A DNA stretch of 7,371 bases, from the NCBI GenBank assembly GCA_002295885.1, contig DBGM01000049.1, positions 1 through 7,371 of the forward strand, read 5' to 3'. Source of the DNA: Phycisphaerales bacterium UBA854 (GTDB taxonomy: Bacteria; Planctomycetota; Phycisphaerae; Phycisphaerales; SM1A02). This document shows positions 1-5,530 of this stretch, in pieces. A program made the position numbers and the translations under genes. Numbering within the stretch: the stretch's first letter is position 1; each line of letters starts with the position of its first letter. The notes under the pieces are model-generated. The model was given only the letters and a program-made list of their open reading frames with translations. It did not search any database and had not been told where the DNA came from.

Positions 1-12
1 CAGCGACAACAC

Positions 13-28
13 CCCCGTGAAGACGGGG
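13..28 (-). terminator. Possible hairpin terminator after the VCBS-repeat gene
   Basis: A perfect 6-bp stem (CCCCGT / ACGGGG on the plus strand) with a 4-base loop lies about 44 bases past the stop codon of the minus-strand gene. On the minus strand it is followed by GTGTTGTCGCTG, which is only mildly T-rich, so it is not a classical intrinsic terminator. The rest of 1-71 shows nothing else I can support. Confidence 0.3.
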
Positions 29-71
29 TGCTGTGGGGCTGCATGGATGGAGTGGGGGATGGCCCGGATGG

Positions 72-1478
72 TCACGGGCAGGTGTTCCAGTTGGCGATGA
101 CCAGCAGCAGGTCTCCGACATCGACCAGCCCGTCGCCGTTCGTGTCGCCGGCGCAGACGGTCGTGCACGGAGCCTCGACGCACGACGTGCCGGCGCCGAG
201 CCATTGGCCTCCGAGATCGATGCACGCCGTCGAGGTGTAGGGCACGCACACGGCTTCGTTGCCCGTGCAGCAGGCCCCCGTCGGATCCGAGTCATCGCAC
301 GATGCAATCGCGCACGCACCGCCCAGGTACACGCCACCGATCTCCAGACACGTTTCGATCTGAAGTTGTACGCATGATCCCTGGATGCAGCAGGCGCCCC
401 GCACGAGGTTGCGCCAGACGGTGTTGGGATCACCGTCGTTGGCGACCCACGCATCGGGATCGCCGTCACCGTCGAGATCACCCAGAGCGACCGCGAGACT
501 CGGGCGATCGCCGAGCGTCTGGTCGGAGTCGACGAAGACGCCGGTGCCGTCGTTGAGCCAGATCAGATTGGGCCCGAGGAGATTGGCGATCCAGGCGTCG
601 AGGTCGCCGTCCTCGTCGACGTCCGCCAGGGCCACCGTGAAGCTGTAGTTGTCGCCGAGGGCCTGGCCGGTGCGGCTGAAAAAACCGTCGCCGTCGTTCA
701 GCCAGACCACGTTGGGCTGCCCGGAGTAGTTCGCGACCCACGCATCGAGATCGTCGTCGCCGTCGAGATCCCCCAGGGCCACCGAAAAGCTGGCGGCAGT
801 GCCCAGCGACTGCCCCGTGTCGGTGAAGCGACCACTGCCGTCGTTCGTCCACACGGTATTGCCCTCGTCCTCGTTGGCGATCCACGCGTCCAGATCACCG
901 TCGCCGTCCAGATCACCCAACGCCACCCAATCGCTGAAGCCGGTGCCCAGCCGCTGACCGGAATCCGCGAACAGACCGTTGCCGTCGTTCACCCAGACGG
1001 TGTTCGGTTGACCCAATCCATCCGATACGTAGGCATCGAGATCGCCGTCGCCGTCGAGATCGCCCAGGGCGACGCCGTTGCTCCGGGCCGCGCCCAGCGT
1101 CTGCCCGGAGTCGGTGAAGCGTCCGGCACCGTCGTTGAACCAGATGCTGTTGGGTTGGTCGTAGTTGGCGACCCACGCGTCCAGATCGCCGTCGCCGTCC
1201 AGATCACCCAATGCCACCGCGAAGCTGTTGCGCTGTCCAAGGGCCTGCCCCGAATCGCCGAACCCGGCGTCACCGTCGTTGAGCCAGACGGCGTTGGGAC
1301 CCAGGTAGTTCGCAACCCATGCATCGAGGTCGCCGTCGTCGTCGAGATCTCCCAGGGCCGCGAAACTGCTGTAGGCCGCACCCAGCTTCTGGCCGGTGTC
1401 GATGTACGTGAAGGGGGCCTGCGCACCGACGGCACCCGTGATGACCAGTGGGAGAATGACGGCGATCCGACGATGCAT
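72..1478 (-). CDS. Secreted VCBS/FG-GAP repeat protein with two GACC cysteine-rich modules and a C-terminal dockerin-like segment
   Basis: A 468-residue exported protein of unknown function. It begins with a signal peptide (MHRR, hydrophobic core 5-18, likely cleavage after VGA at residue 19). Seven repeats follow at about residues 26-357. Each carries a Dx(D/N)xDGDxD calcium loop, with the loop-preceding AL/AW element starting at residues 41, 89, 137, 186, 234, 283 and 331 (period 48-49). Such repeats form beta-propeller-like blades in integrin-type and VCBS proteins, and seven matches a full propeller. Next come two cysteine-rich modules opening with GACC (361-394, 401-438), then an EF-hand-like loop (D445, N447, D449, D453, D456) followed by LLLVIANW, resembling half a type I dockerin. 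The start is supported by GGAG six bases upstream (plus-strand 1485-1488). It probably lies on the cell surface or outside the cell in a structural, adhesive or binding role (inference). No catalytic domain is visible. Confidence 0.9.
   Translation of the reverse strand: MHRRIAVILPLVITGAVGAQAPFTYIDTGQKLGAAYSSFAALGDLDDDGDLDAWVANYLGPNAVWLNDGDAGFGDSGQALGQRNSFAVALGDLDGDGDLDAWVANYDQPNSIWFNDGAGRFTDSGQTLGAARSNGVALGDLDGDGDLDAYVSDGLGQPNTVWVNDGNGLFADSGQRLGTGFSDWVALGDLDGDGDLDAWIANEDEGNTVWTNDGSGRFTDTGQSLGTAASFSVALGDLDGDDDLDAWVANYSGQPNVVWLNDGDGFFSRTGQALGDNYSFTVALADVDEDGDLDAWIANLLGPNLIWLNDGTGVFVDSDQTLGDRPSLAVALGDLDGDGDPDAWVANDGDPNTVWRNLVRGACCIQGSCVQLQIETCLEIGGVYLGGACAIASCDDSDPTGACCTGNEAVCVPYTSTACIDLGGQWLGAGTSCVEAPCTTVCAGDTNGDGLVDVGDLLLVIANWNTCP
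84..149 (-). other. Dockerin-like C-terminal calcium-binding segment
   Basis: Codes for residues 444-465 of the VCBS protein. The pattern DTNGDGLVDVGD followed by a hydrophobic helix matches one duplicated unit of a type I dockerin (calcium ligands D445, N447, D449, D453, D456). A normal type I dockerin has two such units and only one is present. Single units at the extreme C-terminus are common in exported planctomycete proteins, where a sorting or anchoring role is suspected but not established here. Confidence 0.7.
165..398 (-). repeat. Two tandem GACC-type cysteine-rich modules
   Basis: Residues 361-394 and 401-438 of the VCBS protein align as two modules: GACC, a short acidic or polar stretch, CV, about 8 residues, C, then a GG-containing segment (GGVYLG / GGQWLG), then two further cysteines. 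Each has six cysteines, consistent with three disulfides in an exported protein. From memory, similar modules recur in Phycisphaerae surface proteins. I know of no assigned function. Confidence 0.65.
408..1403 (-). repeat. Seven tandem VCBS/FG-GAP repeats of 144-147 bp
   Basis: Seven in-frame units of 48 or 49 codons encode a shared pattern: DxGQxLG, then an (A/V)ALGDLDGDGDLDAWVAN-like core, then PN.(V/I)W.NDG. The DNA is also visibly repetitive, with near-identical GATC/CCGTCG-rich cores recurring at about 144-bp spacing, so recombination between units could change copy number. The sixth unit is the most diverged at the core (ADVDEDGDLD), and the fifth has DGDDDLD. Confidence 0.88.
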
Positions 1479-1524
1479 GAACGGCTCCGGGGACCCGCGA
1501 TCGTACGACGGTCCTCAAAGGATC

Positions 1525-1553
1525 ATTAGAGTGCGACTCGAGGTCCCACGCAA
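1525..1553 (-). promoter_or_regulatory. Candidate sigma-70-type promoter for the VCBS-repeat gene
   Basis: On the minus strand, TTGCGT (plus 1548-1553) and TCTAAT (plus 1525-1530) are separated by exactly 17 bases. The -10 box matches TATAAT at five of six positions and the -35 matches TTGACA at three. It would start transcription about 40 bases upstream of the ATG at 1478. It sits in the 146-base divergent gap 1479-1624, where I could not find an equally good promoter for the plus-strand gene. Confidence 0.4.
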
Positions 1554-1624
1554 GAAAATTACCGACAACCTCAAGACTGCGGACTTTGTATTCGTGGCCA
1601 GATGATCCGCGGTACAGTCCGTTG

Positions 1625-2089
1625 ATGGATACGGGCAGCAGGTCCAGCTCGACGTTCTTCGTTGCAAAGTACGCCTTCGTATTGTGGTGTGCACTGGCAT
1701 TCGTCAGTGGGTTTCTGCTCCTGCTGGCGTTGGATGCCGGCAGTCGCCTGCAGACGGCCCAACCCGGAGCCGCCGGCATGGAGCATCGCTCCCGTGGTGC
1801 ATTCGAAGAGCAGGGGGTTCCGACTGGATCAGGACCGGCGACTGCGGATGACGTTTCCATGGTCTGGGGCAACCTCCAGTTCGACGTCGACTACCAGTAC
1901 GTGCCGGAGTTCTGGCTTGCAGTCGTCGGTCTGCATCTGGCTTGGCTGCTTTCCGTCGTGGCCGTGGTGGCTTCGGTCATGGCACTGGCTTCATCGGTTC
2001 GCCGTCAGTTCCTGCTCAACATCATGGCGATCTCCCTGCTGTATCTCGCCGGTGGGATCTGGTTCTGGTGCTGGGCCATGCTCCTGTGA
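1625..2089 (+). CDS. Three-helix membrane protein of unknown function
   Basis: A 154-residue protein that I do not recognise. Three hydrophobic segments are clear: about residues 15-37, 95-122 and 129-153. The short RR-containing turn between helices 2 and 3 (SSVRRQ) should be cytoplasmic. That places the N-terminus inside and the 57-residue loop between helices 1 and 2 (38-94) outside. The loop is polar, with acidic stretches and no cysteines. The third helix is aromatic-rich (GIWFWCW). I chose the ATG at 1625. A TTG at 1586 would add 13 residues (MYSWPDD...) with no hydrophobic or conserved look. Neither start has a good ribosome binding site. The gene ends 41 bases before the methyltransferase. 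It may share the transcript or be separated from it by the hairpin at 2098-2115, so a role in the polyketide pathway cannot be assumed. Confidence 0.75.
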   Translation: MDTGSRSSSTFFVAKYAFVLWCALAFVSGFLLLLALDAGSRLQTAQPGAAGMEHRSRGAFEEQGVPTGSGPATADDVSMVWGNLQFDVDYQYVPEFWLAVVGLHLAWLLSVVAVVASVMALASSVRRQFLLNIMAISLLYLAGGIWFWCWAMLL

Positions 2090-2097
2090 ACACGGCA

Positions 2098-2115
2098 GTC
2101 GAAGGTGCGTTCGAC
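2098..2115. promoter_or_regulatory. Perfect inverted repeat GTCGAA-N6-TTCGAC just upstream of the polyketide cluster
   Basis: The arms GTCGAA (2098-2103) and TTCGAC (2110-2115) flank GGTGCG. The repeat starts 9 bases after the membrane-protein stop and ends 5 bases before the AGGA ribosome binding site (2120-2123) of the methyltransferase. It could be a short transcript-end hairpin, an RNA element near the ribosome binding site, or a dimeric repressor operator. No T-tract follows, which weakens the terminator reading. Confidence 0.4.
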
Positions 2116-2130
2116 GGATAGGATGAAGGC

Positions 2131-2829
2131 ATGCAGCGTCACCTGATCCCCGAATTGATGGATGATCCCGCGCTCGATGACCGGCGGCACCGGCGGGCGC
2201 TGCAGGGCCTGCACCGAATCAACCGTGTGTCCGGCGTCGAGCGGACCATCTGGCCGTACCTGCGAACGCTGTTCGACCGGGGCGCCACGTCCCTGTCGAT
2301 GCTGGACATCGCATCGGGTGACGGTGCCATACCGATCCGACTGGCCGGTCGGGCGAAGGCCTGCGGACGTCGCCTCGAGCTGGTGGGATGCGACGTCAGT
2401 CCGCTGGCCCGCCGCGTCGCTCTCGAACGCGCGGCGGCGGCCGAGGTGGCGATGCGCTACGAGTCCCTCGATGTCACCGGAGGCGGCCTCGGCGGGCTGG
2501 GACCGTTCGACGTGGTCCTGTGCAACCTCTTTCTGCATCATCTGGATGAGAACGCAGTCGTCGGGGTGTTGCGGGACGCGTCGCGGATCGCCACCCGGTT
2601 GCTGATCGTCAACGATCTGCGACGTGATCGGACGAATCTGCTGCTGGCGCGGATCGTGCCGCGTATCCTCACGAGGTCGGACGTGGTGCACGTCGATGCC
2701 GTTCGCAGCGTGCGGGCGGCGTTCAGTTCGGAGGAACTGCGGTCCCTGGCGTCCGAGGCCGGACTCGACCGGGCTCGGGTGCGTCATGTCTTTCCCAGAC
2801 GGATGGTTCTCACATGGTCACCCTCGTGA
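2131..2829 (+). CDS. Class I SAM-dependent methyltransferase of a type III polyketide cluster
   Basis: A 232-residue cytoplasmic protein that should transfer a methyl group from S-adenosylmethionine, probably to the polyketide made by the synthase two genes downstream (inference). Visible motifs: motif I LDIASGDG (58-65), the acidic residue after strand 2 in GCDVS (D88), a motif near DVTGG (114-118), and motif IV FDVVLCNLFLHHLDE (126-140). The NLFLHH form resembles UbiE/small-molecule methyltransferases rather than DNA or protein methyltransferases. The N-terminal stretch PELMDDPALDDRRHRRALQG leads into RINRVSG, a lead-in I associate with methyltransferases beside type III synthases. The start has AGGA at 2120-2123, seven bases upstream. 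The 3' end overlaps the oxidoreductase gene by 16 bases (or 4 if that gene starts at GTG 2826), so translation is probably coupled. Whether it methylates oxygen or carbon cannot be told. Confidence 0.88.
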   Translation: MQRHLIPELMDDPALDDRRHRRALQGLHRINRVSGVERTIWPYLRTLFDRGATSLSMLDIASGDGAIPIRLAGRAKACGRRLELVGCDVSPLARRVALERAAAAEVAMRYESLDVTGGGLGGLGPFDVVLCNLFLHHLDENAVVGVLRDASRIATRLLIVNDLRRDRTNLLLARIVPRILTRSDVVHVDAVRSVRAAFSSEELRSLASEAGLDRARVRHVFPRRMVLTWSPS

Positions 2830-3947
2830 ATTCGTCGGACACCCTGATCGAGGCCGCATCCGGCACCTGGGAGGTGCTGGTCATCGGGGCGGGCACCGCC
2901 GGCTGTGCCGCCGCGGCGACCCTGCTCAACGACGGGTACAGGACGCTGATCGTCGAACGGTCCGCATTTCCCCGCGCCAAGGTCTGCGGAGGATGCCTTG
3001 CGCCCGCCGGCGCGGACGGACTGCACCAATGCGGACTGGGACCGGCACTGTCCCGATCCAATCCGCGGTCGGTGGATCGAATTGAAATCGTCACCCGCGG
3101 GTTTTCGGCGACCCTTCCACTGCCCGCCTATCGGGTGATCGATCGATCGAAACTGGACCGCAACCTCATCGAACGCGTGCAGCAGCTGGGCGGAACCTTC
3201 GTCGACTCGACGTCGGCCACCGTCCGGGCGGACGATTCCGTGGTGCTCACCCGCGGCACGGAACGTACGGTGCTGACGCCCGGGGCGATCGTGGTCGCCG
3301 ATGGATTGCACGGAACCGCGTTGTCCCACCGTCGGGAGTTCGACTGGGTCGTGGAGGCCGGCAGCCACGTCGGCATCGGAGCCATCGTCGATGCATTCGA
3401 CGGTCCGGCAACCGACGACCGCGTCCGGATGTTCACCTCGGCCGCGGGGTATCTGGGCATCGCTCCCCTGGCCGGTGGAGCCTCGGTCCTGGCGGCCGCC
3501 CTGGATCCGGCCGCGGTCAGGACGCTGGGACGATCCGGTCTGCTGCACCGCATGCTCGACGAAAGCGGGGTCCGATCGGAGGCGCTCGATGGCATCCGAT
3601 GGCAGGGGGTCTCGCACCTGCGGCGGCACCGTCGCCGCGCGGCCGGTGGTCGGGTCCTCGTCCTCGGCGACGCGATGCGCTACATCGAGCCCTTCACCGG
3701 TGAAGGAATGAGCTGGGGCATCCACTGCGCGATACGGATGGCGCCGTTCGTACGCGACCTGCTCGAGGGACGTCCGGTCGGACCGTCCTGGCACCGGAGC
3801 TGCGCGACGCTGCTGCGTCGGCGGCATCTGACCTGCCGGCTGGTCGGAGCGACGATTCGACGTCCGCGCCTGCTCAAGCCGCTGCTTCGTCTGGGACGAA
3901 CCCGGCCGATCGGTCGATGGATGTCGCGAAAGGTCTGCTGGAACTAG
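2814..3947 (+). CDS. FAD-dependent oxidoreductase, geranylgeranyl reductase/UbiH-like
   Basis: A 377-residue flavoprotein of the p-hydroxybenzoate hydroxylase fold group. It has an N-terminal Rossmann motif GAGTAG (25-30) with an acidic end of strand 2 (E48), then FPRAKVCGGCL (52-62), a pattern shared with geranylgeranyl reductases and flavin halogenases. VVADG (160-164) matches the middle DG motif, and the flavin-ribityl motif is GDAMRYIEPFTGEGMSWG (285-302). In this setting it probably hydroxylates the aromatic polyketide, oxidises it to a quinone, or reduces an alkyl chain (inference). The C-terminus (330-377) is strongly basic with RRRH, IRRPR and GRTRPIGR and may dock on membrane, which would suit a lipid substrate. 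Start: ATG 2814 has a weak GGA upstream (2801-2803). GTG 2826 would give the classic 4-base GTGA overlap and remove only four residues. The synthase starts 2 bases after the stop. Confidence 0.87.
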   Translation: MVTLVNSSDTLIEAASGTWEVLVIGAGTAGCAAAATLLNDGYRTLIVERSAFPRAKVCGGCLAPAGADGLHQCGLGPALSRSNPRSVDRIEIVTRGFSATLPLPAYRVIDRSKLDRNLIERVQQLGGTFVDSTSATVRADDSVVLTRGTERTVLTPGAIVVADGLHGTALSHRREFDWVVEAGSHVGIGAIVDAFDGPATDDRVRMFTSAAGYLGIAPLAGGASVLAAALDPAAVRTLGRSGLLHRMLDESGVRSEALDGIRWQGVSHLRRHRRRAAGGRVLVLGDAMRYIEPFTGEGMSWGIHCAIRMAPFVRDLLEGRPVGPSWHRSCATLLRRRHLTCRLVGATIRRPRLLKPLLRLGRTRPIGRWMSRKVCWN

Positions 3948-3949
3948 CC

Positions 3950-5017
3950 ATGCCGTCCCCGGTACGCATCAACGGACTCGGCACCGCGGCCCCGGATACC
4001 GCCTGCTCTCCGCAGGACGGTCTGGAGATCGCCCGCGCCGCGGAGACTCCGCTGGATCGGGACGAACTGGCGAAGTTGTACTCCGATGTGCGCATCGATT
4101 CACGGTCCCTGCTCTTCGGTTCCCGAGCACTTCAGGAGCGGATCATCGAGCCGGTGCGGCAGGGGGGCGCCAGCACCTCCCAGCGGCTCGAGCACTACCG
4201 CCCGGCGGCGCTGGCGCTGGCGAGTCGATCCGCCCGCGCGGCACTGGCATCGGCGCAGGTCGATCCGGAACGCATCACCCATCTCGTGACCGTCAGCTGC
4301 ACCGGCGCTGAATCGCCCGGCGTCTGGCGCGGACTGCATGACGAACTCGAGTTGCCCAACGATGTGGCTCGAGCCAACATCGGGTTCATGGGGTGCCACG
4401 GTGCCCTGAACGGGCTGGCGGTGGCCCGGGCCTTCGCGGCGGAGAATCCGTCGAACGTCGTACTTCTGGTGTGCGTGGAGATCTGCAGCATCCACTACCA
4501 CGTTGCGGCACCGCTTCGGGATCAGGCGGTCGCCAACGCGATCTTCGCCGACGGTGCGGCTTCGGCCGTGGTCTCCCGGGACCACCACGGTCCCGTGCTG
4601 GACTGCTTCACCAGTCGTCTGTTTCCCGGCACGTCCGACCTCATGACGTGGCGGATCGGAGACCGTGGGTTCGAGATGCGACTTTCCCCCAGAGTGCCGA
4701 TCGTCCTGAAGCGATCGGTCTCCGAGTGGATCACGACGTGGCTGGGCGAACGCGGCCTGTGCATCGGGGACATCGGTTCCTGGGCCATCCATCCCGGGGG
4801 GCGGGACATTCTCGAAGGCGTTCGGCGGGGGCTTGGTCTGTCCGAACCGCTGCTGGCCCCGTCGCTGGGCGTGCTCGCCGAGCAGGGCAACATGTCCTCG
4901 TCCACGGTTCTGTGGATTCTCAAGAAACTGCTCGACGGTGGAGGCCGACTCCCCACGGTGGCCATGGCCTTCGGCCCCGGTCTCGTCGGCGAAGGGGTGC
5001 TCCTGACCGATCGGTAG
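3950..5017 (+). CDS. Type III polyketide synthase (chalcone/stilbene synthase family)
   Basis: A 355-residue homodimeric thiolase-fold enzyme that should extend an acyl-CoA starter with malonyl-CoA by decarboxylative condensation and cyclise the chain. The catalytic triad is complete: C149 in GFMGCHGALNGL (145-156), H281 in AIHPGG (279-284) and N314 in EQGNMSSST (311-319). The family C-terminal loop appears as AFGPG (340-344), and SCTGAESPG (116-124) and FADGAAS (199-205) fit conserved family segments. Length is typical of bacterial members. I prefer ATG 3950 because PVRINGLGTAAP right after it is the usual family N-terminus and GGA (3940-3942) lies seven bases upstream. ATG 3917 would add 11 residues inside the oxidoreductase gene. 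A beta-ketoacyl-ACP synthase III is less likely given the CHG active site and GFGPG-type C-terminus. By analogy with bacterial alkylresorcinol clusters, which also pair a synthase with a methyltransferase and a flavin hydroxylase, the product may be an alkylresorcinol, pyrone or small phenol. The starter is unknown. Confidence 0.92.
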   Translation: MPSPVRINGLGTAAPDTACSPQDGLEIARAAETPLDRDELAKLYSDVRIDSRSLLFGSRALQERIIEPVRQGGASTSQRLEHYRPAALALASRSARAALASAQVDPERITHLVTVSCTGAESPGVWRGLHDELELPNDVARANIGFMGCHGALNGLAVARAFAAENPSNVVLLVCVEICSIHYHVAAPLRDQAVANAIFADGAASAVVSRDHHGPVLDCFTSRLFPGTSDLMTWRIGDRGFEMRLSPRVPIVLKRSVSEWITTWLGERGLCIGDIGSWAIHPGGRDILEGVRRGLGLSEPLLAPSLGVLAEQGNMSSSTVLWILKKLLDGGGRLPTVAMAFGPGLVGEGVLLTDR

Positions 5018-5051
5018 ACCGTCGATCGGCTCGGGAGATACGGTCCGACGG
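5017..5051. terminator. Possible bidirectional hairpin between convergent genes
   Basis: Two alternative perfect 6-bp stems share this gap: GACCGT (5017-5022) with ACGGTC (5040-5045), and CCGTCG (5019-5024) with CGACGG (5046-5051). It lies between the synthase stop (5015-5017) and the lipoprotein stop (5058-5060), where a shared terminator would be expected. Loops are long (17 and 21 bases) and only three T residues follow on the plus strand, so this is weak. Confidence 0.3.
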
Positions 5052-5057
5052 GTTTCC

Positions 5058-5492
5058 TCAGTCCGTGCGACGCTGCAACCGGACCACCGCCGCAACGGGT
5101 TTGTCACCCGACTGCACGAGGAACGCCTGGATCCGGTCCCGGGACAGCATGCGTCCACGCCAGAATCCGCGTTCCTCGGTCTCGACCAGGTAGAACTCCC
5201 CGCTGGTGGCGTCGAAGACGCCGATGATGTCCTCGGTGTCGCCGGCGACCGGCGCATCGCCGTCGTTGCCGCCCGCGCCGTCGATCAGCGCCCAGGTCGT
5301 CGTTCCGTTGATCAGACCGTTGTCGCCGACCTGCAGCACGATCTCCTTGCTGGTCACGGACTGCCCACGCGAGTTGATGGTGTGGTCACGGCCGATCCAG
5401 GTTCCGTCGAGGTCGGATGTCCGGAAGGATGTGGTGCAGGCCGGAAGGGCCAGCAACAGGCCGAGTGCGACGGTGGAGCGGAGTCGGAGCAT
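5058..5492 (-). CDS. Small exported lipoprotein of unknown function
   Basis: A 144-residue protein with a clear lipoprotein signal: MLRLR, hydrophobic stretch 7-18, lipobox LPAC with C19 as the lipidated residue, followed by TTSFR. With no Asp after the Cys, outer-membrane sorting is possible. The mature part reads as a small beta-rich domain: DGTWIGRDHTI (29-39), KEIVLQV (49-55), GTTTWALIDG (63-72), DIIGVFDATSGEFYLVE (88-104), GFWRGRML (109-116) and AFLVQSGDKPVAAVVRLQR (123-141). This resembles lipocalin-like or 'amount of variation from blank' type barrels in general shape only, and I do not assign a family. The ATG at 5492 directly precedes the signal peptide. A longer open frame upstream runs antisense-like through the peptidase gene and is not credible. 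It lies 37 bases downstream of the S41 peptidase in the same orientation, with a hairpin between, so it is probably the second gene of that operon. Confidence 0.8.
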   Translation of the reverse strand: MLRLRSTVALGLLLALPACTTSFRTSDLDGTWIGRDHTINSRGQSVTSKEIVLQVGDNGLINGTTTWALIDGAGGNDGDAPVAGDTEDIIGVFDATSGEFYLVETEERGFWRGRMLSRDRIQAFLVQSGDKPVAAVVRLQRRTD

Positions 5493-5514
5493 GGTGGATC
5501 TCGTGAGGGGCTGC

Positions 5515-5530
5515 GCACCCGGTCGGGTGC
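5515..5530 (-). terminator. Perfect GC hairpin between the S41 peptidase and lipoprotein genes
   Basis: GCACCC (5515-5520) and GGGTGC (5525-5530) form a perfect 6-bp stem with a 4-base loop, starting in the last base of the peptidase stop codon. On the minus strand it is followed by GCAGCCCC, not a T-tract, so it more likely acts as an mRNA-stabilising, processing or partial-termination element within the operon than as a strong terminator. Confidence 0.35.

Noticed and set aside
408..1403. CRISPR-like regular spacing
   Set aside because: The period of 144-147 bp is fully coding, in frame, and explained by protein repeats.
1008..1529. Plus-strand open frame (173 codons) opposite the VCBS repeats
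   Set aside because: It mirrors the repeat DNA (recurring EIAVAVEI pattern) and has no signal of its own. The minus-strand reading gives textbook calcium loops.
2005..2787. Minus-strand open frame (260 codons) opposite the methyltransferase
   Set aside because: No recognisable motif, biased His/Arg/Gln composition, and a shadow of a well-supported gene.
2784..3827. Long minus-strand open frame (347 codons) opposite the oxidoreductase
   Set aside because: The product is Arg/Gly/Pro/Asp-rich with no domain, and it lies entirely over a gene with clear FAD motifs. Such frames are expected in GC-rich DNA.
3917..3949. Upstream ATG for the polyketide synthase
   Set aside because: It would add 11 residues inside the oxidoreductase gene with no ribosome binding site, and the family N-terminus begins naturally at 3950.
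4100..5257. Long minus-strand open frame (385 codons) opposite the polyketide synthase
   Set aside because: Low-complexity composition with no motif. It crosses both the synthase and the lipoprotein gene in the wrong frame.
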